Shown: positions 29,118 to 38,356, numbered from the stretch's first letter. The stretch is DNA of 64,000 bases from Bradyrhizobium sp. sGM-13 (GCF_018398875.1 NZ_JAGWDK010000007.1:186001-250000), one strand, 5' to 3'. The notes: generated by a model from the sequence alone, not told the origin. Made by a program: numbers and translations.

Positions 29118-30434
29118 CTATCCGGCCATGCGCTGCGGCAGCCACAGTGCCAGCATTGGAAATGCGATCAGGATCACCAGCCGGATCAAGTCCGTCACCA
29201 CGAAAGGCATCACGCCCCGGAAGATCGTGGAGAACGACACGTCCTTGACGACGCTCTTGATGACAAAGACATTCATGCCGATCGGTGGAGAGATGAGGCC
29301 AAGCTCGACTGTCATCACGATGATGACGCCGAACCAGATCGGATCAAAACCGAGGTGGACGATCACTGGAAAGATGATCGGCACCGTCAGGATGATCATG
29401 GCCATGGCATCCATCAGGCAGCCCAGCACCAGATACATCACCATGATCAGCGCCAGGATGCCGTAGGGACCGAGCCCGAGGCCGGTGAGCAGCTCGGTGA
29501 CCTTCTGCGGGGTCTGAGTCACCGTCAGGAAGTAGCCGAAGATCAGCGCGCCGATCAGCACCGTGAACACCGCGGCGGCGGTGCGCGTCGCCTGCAGCAA
29601 CGCGCCCAGGATCTTTTCCTTGTTCAGCCTTCCCGTCAGCACGCCGATCAGGAATGCACCGGTGGCGCCGACGCCGCCTGCCTCCGTCGGCGTAAAGCGC
29701 GGCAGAAATGGCAGGCCGTACAGCCCACCGATTACGAAGATGAACAGCAGCACCGGCGCCCAGATGTTCTTCAGGCCGGCCAGGCGCTCGCGCCATTTGG
29801 TTTGCGGACCCGCCGGCAGGAAGTCCGGCCGGAACCAGCCGATCAGCGAAATCGTAAGCATGTACATGGCGATGGCGAGCAGGCCGGGGATGATGCCGGC
29901 GATGAACAGCTTGCCGATGTCCTGCTCAGTGATGATGCCGTAGACGGCGAGCACCGTCGATGGCGGCAACATGGCGCCTAACGTGCCGCCGGCCGCGATG
30001 ACGCCGGTGGCAAAGGATTGCGGATAGCCATAGCGCCGCATTTCCGGATAGGCGACGGCCGAGAACGTTGCGGCGGTCGCCACCGACGAGCCGCAGATCG
30101 CGGCAAAACCGCCGCAGGCCCCGACGGTAGCAATGCCAAGCCCGCCGCGCAGATGGCCGACAAAGCCGTTGGCAGCACGAAACAGTTCGCGGCTCATGCC
30201 GGAATTGCTGACGAACGCGCCCATCAACAGGAACATCGGGATCACGCCGAAGGTGTAGTCGGTCACCGTGCGCATCGAGGTCTGGCCGACCATCTTGAGC
30301 GCCGGTGTGAACCCGACCAGATAACCGAAGCCGCAGACGCCGACGAGGCCCATCGCCATGCCGACCGGCACGCGCAGCACCATCAGCACGAACAGCGCGC
30401 CAAATCCCAGGACCGCGACGGTATCGGTGCTCAT
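29118..30434 (-). CDS. TRAP transporter large permease (DctM-like)
   Basis: 438-aa inner-membrane protein with about 12 hydrophobic segments. N-terminal LFVLMVLRVPVGMAMGLVG, then GVIPMFLLMGAFVSNSGMS and GASAVATAA-like segment CGSSVATAATFSAVAYPEM are DctM hallmarks; SPPIGMNVFVIKSV near the C-terminus confirms. It moves substrate delivered by the periplasmic receptor using the sodium or proton gradient. Start is 6 bp after the small permease stop. R. palustris TarPQM, which takes up p-coumarate and related acids, sits in the same neighbourhood; specificity is inferred. Confidence 0.93.
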   Translation of the reverse strand: MSTDTVAVLGFGALFVLMVLRVPVGMAMGLVGVCGFGYLVGFTPALKMVGQTSMRTVTDYTFGVIPMFLLMGAFVSNSGMSRELFRAANGFVGHLRGGLGIATVGACGGFAAICGSSVATAATFSAVAYPEMRRYGYPQSFATGVIAAGGTLGAMLPPSTVLAVYGIITEQDIGKLFIAGIIPGLLAIAMYMLTISLIGWFRPDFLPAGPQTKWRERLAGLKNIWAPVLLFIFVIGGLYGLPFLPRFTPTEAGGVGATGAFLIGVLTGRLNKEKILGALLQATRTAAAVFTVLIGALIFGYFLTVTQTPQKVTELLTGLGLGPYGILALIMVMYLVLGCLMDAMAMIILTVPIIFPVIVHLGFDPIWFGVIIVMTVELGLISPPIGMNVFVIKSVVKDVSFSTIFRGVMPFVVTDLIRLVILIAFPMLALWLPQRMAG

Positions 30435-30439
30435 GGCGC

Positions 30440-30949
30440 CTACTCCACGGTCTTGATCTTGGCGTCATGAATGTCTTCCGGATGGAAGACCAGCCGCCAA
30501 GTGCGGATCGCGATCAGGAGCACCGCGGCGGCATCGCCCGCCCAGGCGATCGCAAAGAACGGCCAGGTCGGCATGTGCATTTCAAAGGTGAGAACATTGT
30601 CGTTGTAGGTGCCGCGCACCTTGTCGAACAGGGTATAGGTCTGCACCGTGACGACGAACAGCAGCACCAGCGTCGCGAACACGTCGATCATGCGCTGGTA
30701 TTTCGGGCCGACATTGGCCCAGATCAGATCGACCGTGATGTGGCCGCCGCGATAGCTGGTGGCGGCGATGCCCCAGAAGATCAGGATGCCGAGCAGCATG
30801 CGCCCGATGTCGAACGAATCCGGGATCGCATAATTGAAAGTGTTGCGTAAGAGGACGCCGATGAAGATGTTGAGCGCCACGATGCCGACAAAGCCGGCCG
30901 CGATCCATTCGATCGTGTCGATGAAACGATCCATCCACGCGCGATTCAT
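30440..30949 (-). CDS. TRAP transporter small permease (DctQ-like)
   Basis: 169 aa from the ATG at 30949 (MNRAWMDRFIDTIEWIAAGF). Four hydrophobic segments and the DctQ mid-region TSYRGGHITVDLIWANVGP are seen. A longer reading upstream runs through an inverted repeat and is rejected. It partners DctM; an inverted repeat of about 125 bp separates it from the receptor gene. Confidence 0.9.
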   Translation of the reverse strand: MNRAWMDRFIDTIEWIAAGFVGIVALNIFIGVLLRNTFNYAIPDSFDIGRMLLGILIFWGIAATSYRGGHITVDLIWANVGPKYQRMIDVFATLVLLFVVTVQTYTLFDKVRGTYNDNVLTFEMHMPTWPFFAIAWAGDAAAVLLIAIRTWRLVFHPEDIHDAKIKTVE

Positions 30950-31012
30950 GTGCGGAGCTCCCCATCGACTGATGCCGGTTGATTGAATAGGTCTGGCCGC
31001 GAACTCACTTAA

Positions 31013-31138
31013 CCTCTCCCGCTTGCGGGGGAGGTCGCGGCGCGAAGCGCAGCGGGTGGGGGCTCTCTCCCCGAACTCCAGCATGCGTTATGCGGCACGA
31101 CCCCCACCCCAGCCCTCCCCCGCAAGCGCGGGAGAGGG
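31013..31138. repeat. Inverted repeat inside the TRAP operon (CCTCTCCC...GGGAGAGG type)
   Basis: Arms CCTCTCCCGCTTGCGGGGG and CCCCCGCAAGCGCGGGAGAGG with GGGGGCTCTC and CCCCCACCCC inside. Positioned between receptor and small-permease genes, where it could cap the receptor message and give more receptor than permease. Confidence 0.75.
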
Positions 31139-31167
31139 AGCGCAGCCTCTTCGGTACGGCTTCGGCC

Positions 31168-32184
31168 TTACTGCGCGAGCGCGTTGTACTTGGTGAGCGA
31201 GGCCTTGAGTTCGGACAGCGCTGCGTCCGGATCGCCGCCGTTCTTCTTGACGCCCTCACCCCAGGTCTTGACCAGCGGCTCGGCCGCCTTCTTCCACTGC
31301 GCAGTCTGCTCCGGCGTCAGTTTATAGACCTCATGACCCGACATCGCCTTGATCTTCTCGACGCCGGCATCCTCGTACTTGCCCCAGGGTTCGCCGACGC
31401 GGCCGGAGGCTTCCGTGTTGCAGTTGTTGTCGATCGCCTTCTTTTGCTTGTCGGACATCTGGTTGTACTTGTCCTTGTTCATCACGAAGGCAAAGGTCGT
31501 GACGTAGATCGGCGCTTCGATGTGATACTTCGTCACCTTGTCGATGCCGAACAGCACTACCGAGCCCCACGGGAAGGTGACGGCGTCAGCCACGCCGCGT
31601 TCGATGATGTCGCGGACCTCGGGCGCCGAGGACTGCACGTTGGTGCCGCCGAGCTGGGTGACGAAGTTCGCCATGGTGGCGTGGGCGGGCCGGATCTTCA
31701 TGCCCTTGATGTCTTCGGGCGTAACGATTTTCTTCGTCCGGGAATGGAACGTCGACGGTGAATGGATGAAGGCCAGACAGAACTTGACGTCCTTCATCTC
31801 CTTCTCGGCATATTTGCGATACCAGGCGTCCAGCGCCATCGAGCCGCCCTTGGCGTCCGACATCAGGAAGGGCAATTCACCGGCGCCGATGAGTGGAAAC
31901 CGCCCCGGCTGATAGCCCGGGTTGATATAGGTGACATCGGCGATGCCGTCGCGCGCCATGTCGTAGTGGTCGAATGCCTTGCCGAGCTGCTGCGCCGGGA
32001 ACACCTTGGACTTGACGGTGCCGCCGGATTCCTTCTCGACCGCCGCGCCCCATTCCTCCAGCGCCTTCTGCAGCGGATGCGAGGCCGGCACCCAATGCGA
32101 TATTTTCAGTTCGAAGGTTTTTTCCTGCGCCAGCGCAGGCGTCACGCTGGCGGCCAGCAGCATCGCCAGAAATGCTTTCCTCAT
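31168..32184 (-). CDS. TRAP transporter solute receptor (DctP family)
   Basis: 338 aa from the ATG at 32184 (MRKAFLAMLLAASVTPALA, signal peptide cut before QEKTF); GGAG lies 9 nt upstream, and an ATG two codons earlier overlaps that site. The receptor starts FELKISHWVPASHPLQKA and has the DctP helix segments GKAFDHYDMARDGIAD and the conserved Arg in GMKIRPAHATMANF that binds the ligand carboxylate. First gene of receptor-DctQ-DctM-DUF3237. A TarP-like aromatic-acid receptor is the best guess. Confidence 0.92.
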   Translation of the reverse strand: MRKAFLAMLLAASVTPALAQEKTFELKISHWVPASHPLQKALEEWGAAVEKESGGTVKSKVFPAQQLGKAFDHYDMARDGIADVTYINPGYQPGRFPLIGAGELPFLMSDAKGGSMALDAWYRKYAEKEMKDVKFCLAFIHSPSTFHSRTKKIVTPEDIKGMKIRPAHATMANFVTQLGGTNVQSSAPEVRDIIERGVADAVTFPWGSVVLFGIDKVTKYHIEAPIYVTTFAFVMNKDKYNQMSDKQKKAIDNNCNTEASGRVGEPWGKYEDAGVEKIKAMSGHEVYKLTPEQTAQWKKAAEPLVKTWGEGVKKNGGDPDAALSELKASLTKYNALAQ

Positions 32185-32230
32185 CGGCATCCTCTCCCTT
32201 GGCACGCGGGCTGTTCGATCGCCCGACCTT

Positions 32231-32252
32231 GTTAATTAACATGTTATCTAAC
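32231..32252. promoter_or_regulatory. Candidate operator upstream of the TRAP operon
   Basis: 22-bp near-perfect palindrome with the plan GTTA-NN-TAACATGTTA-NN-TAAC; 18 of 22 positions agree with its reverse complement. It lies 47-68 bp before the receptor start. Its GTTA/TAAC half-sites resemble those of the GTTAT-N5-ATAAC motif. Confidence 0.5.
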
Positions 32253-32369
32253 TCGCCCGCGTTTTCAAGGCGAACGTTCAGCCGCGGCGTCTCCTCTTCC
32301 CCTGGTCGCCATGTGCACCGCTGCGAAGTACATTCATACTGTTTCGCGCCAATGTCCTTTGCCAAAACC

Positions 32370-32384
32370 GTTATATGATATAAC
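32370..32384. promoter_or_regulatory. Candidate MarR (CouR-like) operator upstream of pobA
   Basis: GTTATAT-G-ATATAAC, a perfect 15-bp palindrome about 80-95 bp before the pobA start. Same outer arms as the site at 28332. Confidence 0.6.
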
Positions 32385-32413
32385 TACCATTGCAAGATAA
32401 CTACCATTGCAAG
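32380..32413. repeat. Tandem 17-bp direct repeat
   Basis: ATAACTACCATTGCAAG occurs twice in succession, exact. The first copy begins inside the palindrome at 32370, so the duplication adds an extra ATAAC half-site between operator and pobA. Confidence 0.8.
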
Positions 32414-32444
32414 CCTGGGGCAACCGCCGGTTTGAAACCTATAA

Positions 32445-33632
<1,188 letters not shown>

Positions 33633-33638
33633 GGTGTT

Positions 33639-33722
33639 GTAGGGTGGGCAAAGCGCAGCGTGCCCACCATTCTTGCGGAGTGTATGATGATGGTGGGCAC
33701 GCTTCGCTTTGCCCACCCTACG
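33639..33722. repeat. Intergenic inverted repeat (GTAGGGTGGGC...GCCCACCCTAC type)
   Basis: GTAGGGTGGGCAAAGCG and CGCTTTGCCCACCCTAC arms; loop holds CCCACCATTCTTGCGG and ATGATGGTGGGC. Downstream of pobA, possibly its 3' end structure. Confidence 0.8.
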
Positions 33723-33843
33723 TCGCTCCGCCGTCATGCCTTTTCAAACGTGCTTGCAAATCCCGTTTAAAACTTTGTAGGCGATGACATCGCGGCCGCC
33801 TTGCGTTCAATGACTGAAAACCTCGGCACACCGCGAGCCGCCA

Positions 33844-34263
33844 ATGACCGCATCCGACATTCCCCAAGGCTTCGAGCCGCGCTCCCGCAAGAGCCCGCTT
33901 ACCGATCCCTGGGAGCCGCTGTATTCGAAGAAGACCGACAAGGCCGTGATCATCGGGCTGCGGCTGGCAAAACCGCACACCAACGGCCGAGGGCTCATCC
34001 ATGGCGGGCTGATCGCGGCGCTCGCCGATGCTGCCATGGGCCATAGCTGCGCCCATGTGACGGGCGGGGTGTCGTCGCTGGTGACGATCGGGCTGGCGGT
34101 CGATTTCGTCGGCACCGCGGAGGTCGGGCAGTGGCTCGCAGTCGAGAGCGAGGTGGTCAAGACCGGCAGGACGATCTGCTTCGCGCAGAGCCTGATCAAG
34201 GCCGATGACGCCGTGATCGCGCGGGCCAATGCGACGTTTCGGGTGGTGCCGAAGAAGGAGTGA
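33844..34263 (+). CDS. PaaI-family hotdog thioesterase
   Basis: 139 aa. Hotdog motif RGLIHGGLIAALADAAMGHS, with HGG and the Asp typical of PaaI/YbgC-like thioesterases, then LVTIGLAVDFVGTAEVGQWL and a C-terminal ARANATFRVV strand. It would hydrolyse aromatic or medium-chain acyl-CoA. No strong ribosome-binding site is seen before the ATG. It stands alone between two inverted repeats, so a role in the nearby aromatic pathway is possible but unproven. Confidence 0.85.
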   Translation: MTASDIPQGFEPRSRKSPLTDPWEPLYSKKTDKAVIIGLRLAKPHTNGRGLIHGGLIAALADAAMGHSCAHVTGGVSSLVTIGLAVDFVGTAEVGQWLAVESEVVKTGRTICFAQSLIKADDAVIARANATFRVVPKKE

Positions 34264-34264
34264 T

Positions 34265-34346
34265 GTCATTCCGGGATGGTGCGCCAGCACCAGACTCGGA
34301 ATCTCGAGGTTCCGGCTTCGATGCTTCGCATCGCCCCGGAACGACG
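34265..34346. repeat. Intergenic inverted repeat (GTCATTCCGGG...CCGGAACGAC type)
   Basis: Arms GTCATTCCGGGATGGTGCG and CATCGCCCCGGAACGAC; inner CTCGGAATCTCGAGGTTCCG. It lies between convergent genes. Confidence 0.7.
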
Positions 34347-34349
34347 ACC

Positions 34350-35243
34350 CTACCCGAAATGCCAATCGGCGATTTCGGTTACGAGATCGACGAAGGTGCG
34401 CACCTTGGCCGAAAGCAGCCGCGAGGTCGGATAGACGATGTGGATCGGCATCGCGGGCTGTTCGAACGGCGCGAGCACGATTCGGAGACGCCGCGCTTTC
34501 AGCGATTCGGCGGCCTGATAGGCCATCACCCGCGTCAGCCCGCCGTCCTGCTCGGCATACTGAATGGCGGCATCCGAGCTGTTGGTGGCAAAGCGCGGCG
34601 TGCTGGCGACGCGAATTTCGCGGCCGTCCTCGACGAAACGCCAGTCGAGCGCTGCGGTCATGGCGCCGAACTGGATCGTGTCATGCGCCGAGATGTCCCG
34701 CGGCCGCTGCGGCTCGCCGCGCGCCCGGAGGTAGCCGGGCGAAGCCACCACGATCCGCCGCATCTCGCCGACATGGCGCGCCACCAGCGTCGAGTCGGGC
34801 AGATGGCCGATTCTAACCGCGAGATCGACACCGTCCTCGACCAGGTTGATCATGCGGTCGGACAAGCGGAGATCGACGCCGACGTCGGGATAGCGCTTCA
34901 GATAGGCGGTCACGATTGCGCTGACATGCAGCCGGCCGAACCCGACCGGCGCCGAGATGACGAGCTGCCCCTCGGGGCGCGTACGCTCGCCCGCGACAGC
35001 GCCCTCGGCCTCCTCGACGTCAGCAAGGATCCGCCGCGCCCGCTCCAGATAGCGCGAGCCGGCGTCGGTCAGCGTCACCTGCCGCGTCGTCCGCTGCAGC
35101 AGCCGCGCGCCGAGACGATCCTCCAGCGCCGCAATCAGCCGCGTCACGCCGGACGGAGACAGCCCAAGCTTGCGTGCCGCGGGGGCAAAGCCCCGCAGGT
35201 CAGCCACCGCGACAAAGGCCTGCATGGCATCGAGCCGGTCCAT
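34350..35243 (-). CDS. LysR family transcriptional regulator
   Basis: 297 aa from the ATG at 35243 (MDRLDAMQAFVAVADLRGF); a longer start would run through the AT-rich operator. Helix-turn-helix at residues about 15-60, GFAPAARKLGLSPSGVTRLI, then the linker helix and an effector domain with PEGQLVISAPVGFGRLHV. Divergent from the FMN-barrel gene with a TATTGC/GCAATA palindrome only 6 bp upstream of its own start. It resembles the DmlR/CrgA-like subgroup. Targets probably include the adjacent gene. Confidence 0.92.
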   Translation of the reverse strand: MDRLDAMQAFVAVADLRGFAPAARKLGLSPSGVTRLIAALEDRLGARLLQRTTRQVTLTDAGSRYLERARRILADVEEAEGAVAGERTRPEGQLVISAPVGFGRLHVSAIVTAYLKRYPDVGVDLRLSDRMINLVEDGVDLAVRIGHLPDSTLVARHVGEMRRIVVASPGYLRARGEPQRPRDISAHDTIQFGAMTAALDWRFVEDGREIRVASTPRFATNSSDAAIQYAEQDGGLTRVMAYQAAESLKARRLRIVLAPFEQPAMPIHIVYPTSRLLSAKVRTFVDLVTEIADWHFG

Positions 35244-35248
35244 CCTAT

Positions 35249-35267
35249 TATTGCATATCCAGCAATA
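35249..35267. promoter_or_regulatory. Candidate LysR box
   Basis: TATTGC-ATATCCA-GCAATA, 19 bp with perfect 6-bp arms and the T-N11-A layout of LysR sites, immediately 5' of the LysR start. Autoregulation is likely. Confidence 0.5.
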
Positions 35268-35360
35268 GTGAAGTGTCAATTCCAAAGATTGTTTAAGTTA
35301 CGGAAACATCCATCTTAAAGGCCGAAGGACGATCATTTAGGCGCTCCACGGGAGGCTCAG

Positions 35361-35993
35361 ATGTCTGACGTTCACACCTATTCCAGCGACGTTGCCTTCA
35401 CCCCGGCGGTGAAGGCGATCCAGACCCGCAAGGGCTCGCGCGAGGCCTATGCCAGCGTCGAGGCGCGCGGCGGCTGGCGCGTCGAGATCGACGAGAACCT
35501 CGCCGGCTTCCTGGCGGAGACCACGAGCTTCTATCTCGCGACCGCTTCCGCCGACGGCCAGCCTTACATACAGCACCGCGGCGGGCCGAAGGGCTTTGTC
35601 AAAATTCTCGACAAGAACACCATCGCGTTCGCCGATTACAGCGGCAACCGGCAGTACATCAGCCAGGGCAATCTATCGGAGAATCCGAAGGCACATATTT
35701 TCGTGATGGACTATGCGCATCGCCGGCGTGTGAAGATCTGGGGCGAGGCGCGCGTGGTGGAAGACGATCCGGCGCTGACGAAATCGCTGATGCCGCACGG
35801 CTACAAAGCGCGCCCCGAGCAGGTCATCCTGTTCAGGATAGCGGCGTGGGACACCAACTGCCCACAGCACATTCCGCAGAAGTTCGATGCTGCCGACGTC
35901 GCCCAGGCGTTGGCCATGCGCGACGCCCGCATTGCCGAGCTCGAAGCGGAGCTGGCCGCTCTGAAGGGCCGGCACCCAGCGGCAACGTCGTAA
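35361..35993 (+). CDS. Pyridoxamine-5'-phosphate-oxidase-related FMN-binding protein
   Basis: 210 aa, split-barrel flavoprotein of the PPOX superfamily. Core strand motif FYLATASADGQPYIQHRGGPKGFV (short version ATASADGQPYIQHRGG) and DYSGNRQYISQGNL; then RRVKIWGEARVVEDD, the phosphate-binding strand. A C-terminal coiled segment (AMRDARIAELEAELAALKGR) is added after the barrel. The ATG follows GGGAGGCTCAG. Family members reduce or bind flavin cofactors and some act on quinones or nitro compounds; the substrate is unknown. Divergent from the LysR gene. Confidence 0.85.
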   Translation: MSDVHTYSSDVAFTPAVKAIQTRKGSREAYASVEARGGWRVEIDENLAGFLAETTSFYLATASADGQPYIQHRGGPKGFVKILDKNTIAFADYSGNRQYISQGNLSENPKAHIFVMDYAHRRRVKIWGEARVVEDDPALTKSLMPHGYKARPEQVILFRIAAWDTNCPQHIPQKFDAADVAQALAMRDARIAELEAELAALKGRHPAATS

Positions 35994-36725
35994 TCAGGCG
36001 GCCTGCTGTTGCACCGGCGCCCAGGCGAATTCCGGATAGTACAGCAGCATCATCCGGTCGACATAGGCGGTGAGATTGGCGAATTGCTCGGTCCGCTGCC
36101 GCAGCGCCGACTCGAAGAACGGCGTCAGGATTCCGGCGAGCGCGCCGAACGCGGTGGCGTCCATGCCGCAGGGTGTTTCGCCCATCAAGAACGGCTTGTC
36201 GCCGAGCTGAACCGACAGCGCAAACAGCGAGCGGGCGGCAAGATCGATGTCCTCGTCCGGGGCGTGGCGGCCGAGGCCGCTGAGCAGGTAGTTCTCGGCG
36301 ACGCGGAACTGGGCGTCCTCGCGCATCTTCTCGCGTAGGTGCGCCGGCGCGCTGTCGAAGAAATGCGCAGGGCCCTTGGCAAAATTGTCGCCGTCGACCC
36401 AGCGCGCGCCGACCAGCGCCCAATAAATATGATGCTCGATCATCCGCTCGAACGCCCAGGCCTGCGCCCGCGCCTGCAGGCTGAGCGGCGCATCGAAGTC
36501 GAAACCATACTTGGCCTCCAGATGCGCGCGAATGAAGGTGGAGTCGGCGATCGTCTCGGCCTCGTCGACGATGTACGGCAACTGCCCCTTGGGCGAAGCC
36601 GGCGGCTTGGCCTTCTCCTTGCGATAGGCAAGACCGGCCATCTTGAGCTGGACCTCGGTCTTGGTCACAAAGGGGCTGATCTCCGGCAGGCCGAAGCCGG
36701 CACCGAAGCCGTAGAGGGTAATCAT
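35994..36725 (-). CDS. Glutathione S-transferase family protein (Fax/metaxin-like)
   Basis: 243 aa. The N-terminus MITLYGFGAGFGLPEISPF, then VTKTEVQLKMAGLAYRK and KGQLPYIVDEAETIADSTFI, is the thioredoxin-like GST domain of the Fax (failed axon connections) type; cis-Pro is in QLPYI. The C-terminal helical domain follows from about residue 85. Its stop touches that of the preceding convergent gene. A 22-bp palindrome 47-68 bp upstream matches another before the WYL regulator, so it is probably a target of that regulator. Substrate unknown. Confidence 0.85.
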   Translation of the reverse strand: MITLYGFGAGFGLPEISPFVTKTEVQLKMAGLAYRKEKAKPPASPKGQLPYIVDEAETIADSTFIRAHLEAKYGFDFDAPLSLQARAQAWAFERMIEHHIYWALVGARWVDGDNFAKGPAHFFDSAPAHLREKMREDAQFRVAENYLLSGLGRHAPDEDIDLAARSLFALSVQLGDKPFLMGETPCGMDATAFGALAGILTPFFESALRQRTEQFANLTAYVDRMMLLYYPEFAWAPVQQQAA

Positions 36726-36771
36726 GCTGGTCTCCCGATCTCAAAAACGCGGGCCGAGGCTAGCGCCCCCC

Positions 36772-36793
36772 TGCTGCCACCATGGTGTCAGCA
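36772..36793. promoter_or_regulatory. Candidate WYL-regulator operator, GST side
   Basis: 22-bp palindrome, arms TGCTGCCACCA and TGGTGTCAGCA, only one mismatched pair. 47-68 bp before the GST start and overlapping the end of the small gene at 36788. Confidence 0.55.
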
Positions 36794-37033
36794 GCAGCAG
36801 TGCCGGCCGCCTTCCTCCTGCCGCGGCGAACGGGGCTTGCGCGCCCACGACGCAAGCTGCTCTTGCGCCAGGGCGCACATGGCGACGAGCGAACGCCATG
36901 CCAGCTCAACCGTCGCCCAGCGCAGGTCGGTGGTGACGCAGTGGATGGAGACGAGCTGTTCCAATGCAAATCGATGGGCATTCACGAGGGGTCCGCGGCT
37001 TCGCCGAAGGCCGAATTCGCTGAAAATCGTCAT
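36788..37033 (-). CDS. Small hypothetical protein
   Basis: 81 aa from the ATG at 37033, which has AAAGGGA 8 nt upstream. Composition is helical (AHRFALEQLVSIHCVTTDL, then WATVELAWRSLVAMCALA), with a basic tail RKPRSPRQEEGGRHCCC ending in three cysteines. No family recognised. It lies between two copies of one 22-bp palindrome, divergent from the WYL regulator and upstream of the GST gene, so it may belong to that regulon. The stop overlaps the second palindrome, which argues for some caution. Confidence 0.45.
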   Translation of the reverse strand: MTIFSEFGLRRSRGPLVNAHRFALEQLVSIHCVTTDLRWATVELAWRSLVAMCALAQEQLASWARKPRSPRQEEGGRHCCC

Positions 37034-37080
37034 GGACAAGTTCCCTTTAATTGAGGTGTTGTCCCGATATACAAAACCCC

Positions 37081-37102
37081 TGCTGCCAACATGCTGTCAG
37101 CA
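37081..37102. promoter_or_regulatory. Candidate WYL-regulator operator, regulator side
   Basis: Arms TGCTGCCAACA and TGCTGTCAGCA, 22 bp; identical to the copy at 36772 except for two central positions. It lies 34-55 bp before the WYL gene and 48-69 bp before the divergent small gene. Confidence 0.55.
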
Positions 37103-37135
37103 TCGCGGGTCATCGATCAGGAAAAGAGACGAGCC

Positions 37136-37834
37136 ATGAGACGGGCCGACCGGCTGTTTCAAATCATTCAGGTGCTCCGGCGCACCCGGAAGCCTTTGAC
37201 TGCGGACGCGATCGCGGCGGAGCTGGAGACTTCGAAGCGAACCATCTACCGCGACATAACGACCCTGATCGAACAGCGCGTGCCGATCCGCGGCGAAGCC
37301 GGCGTCGGCTACATCCTGGAAAAGGGATTCGACCTGCCGCCCTTGATGCTCACGCCAGATGAGATCGAGGCCTGCGTGCTCGGCGCGCAATGGGTGGTCG
37401 GCCACGCCGATCCCGCATTGGCGCGCGCCGCCCAGGACTTGATGGCGAAAGTCGCCGAGACAGTGCCGGAGCGCTTGCGGCCATTTGTGCTGGAGCCGGC
37501 CAGCCGCGCCCGGCGAGCCTGGAACCGGGAGCCCGACCGCATCGACATGGTGCGAACACGGGCGCAGATCCACGACGGTAAGAAGATCACGCTGAACTAT
37601 CGCGACGAGCATGGCCGCGACAGCCAGCGCACGATCTGGCCGATTGCGGTCGGCTATCACGAGGCGGTGCGGATACTGGCGGCATGGTGCGAACTGCGGA
37701 AGGATTTTCGCAGCTTCCGCACCGACCGCGTCGTCGACGCGGTCTACCACGACGAAAAATATCCGGAACGGCGCGATATCCTGCGGGCGAAATGGCGGCG
37801 AAGCCTGGTCTGGGAGGCGCCAAAGGATACTTGA
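37136..37834 (+). CDS. YafY-type HTH/WYL-domain transcriptional regulator
   Basis: 232 aa from the ATG at 37136 (MRRADRLFQIIQVLRRTRKP). N-terminal HTH_11 winged helix (ADAIAAELETSKRTIYRDI) at about residues 20-40; the WYL domain spans about residues 130-215 (ITLNYRDEHGRDSQRTIWPI, then GYHEAVRILAAWCELRKDFR). In this family WYL senses a small ligand or nucleic acid. The start matches the family and leaves room for the palindrome upstream. Likely regulates itself, the small gene and the GST. Confidence 0.9.
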   Translation: MRRADRLFQIIQVLRRTRKPLTADAIAAELETSKRTIYRDITTLIEQRVPIRGEAGVGYILEKGFDLPPLMLTPDEIEACVLGAQWVVGHADPALARAAQDLMAKVAETVPERLRPFVLEPASRARRAWNREPDRIDMVRTRAQIHDGKKITLNYRDEHGRDSQRTIWPIAVGYHEAVRILAAWCELRKDFRSFRTDRVVDAVYHDEKYPERRDILRAKWRRSLVWEAPKDT

Positions 37835-37880
37835 GGCCGCTCGCTGGTCGCGGCCGTCATTCCGGGCTAAACGCTGAAAC

Positions 37881-38195
37881 ATGCAAGGAATCGCCGCCGA
37901 CAACCAAAACCCCTGCCAAGCCTGCGGCGCCTGCTGCAGCTACTCGCAGAACTGGCCGCGTTTCACCACCGAGGACGATGCGGCGCTCGACCTGATCCCA
38001 GAACAATTCATCAACGAACGGTTGTCGGGAATGCGCTGCGACGGCGATCGCTGTTCGGCTCTGTCAGGCAAGGTCGGCGAGACGACGTCGTGCCTGGTCT
38101 ACCCGGTGCGGCCCGAGGTGTGCCGCACCTGCATGCCCGGTGACGTGGAATGCGCGATGGCGCGAAAGCGGCACGGATTGCCGGTGCTGGCGTGA
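37881..38195 (+). CDS. YkgJ family cysteine-cluster protein
   Basis: 104 aa. Conserved cysteines: NPCQACGACCSYS near the N-terminus, RCSALSG in the middle, and TSCLVYPVRPEVCRTCMPGD; this CxxCxxCC...C...CxxYxxRPxxCR pattern defines the YkgJ/UPF0153 zinc- or iron-cluster family. Role unknown. It follows the WYL gene by 46 bp, with the remains of a GTCATTCCGGG repeat between, so may be co-transcribed. Confidence 0.88.
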   Translation: MQGIAADNQNPCQACGACCSYSQNWPRFTTEDDAALDLIPEQFINERLSGMRCDGDRCSALSGKVGETTSCLVYPVRPEVCRTCMPGDVECAMARKRHGLPVLA

Positions 38196-38203
38196 TATTA
38201 GTT

Positions 38204-38338
38204 GTCGTCCCTGCCTAGTGCGCAATTGCGCACGGGCGCAGGGACCATACCGCGTGATCTATCGATAGAGCAGAACGACTGTCGCTCGATAACCAACCAA
38301 GGCCGGTGGTTATGGGTCCCTGCGTTCGCCGGGACGAC
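38204..38338. repeat. Intergenic inverted repeat with nested palindrome
   Basis: GTCGTCCCTGC...GCAGGGACC at the left has GTGCGCAATTGCGCAC inserted at 38218-38233; right arm TATGGGTCCCTGCG...GGGACGAC. Confidence 0.75.
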
Positions 38339-38356
38339 GGAGAGTTTGAGCGTTCT

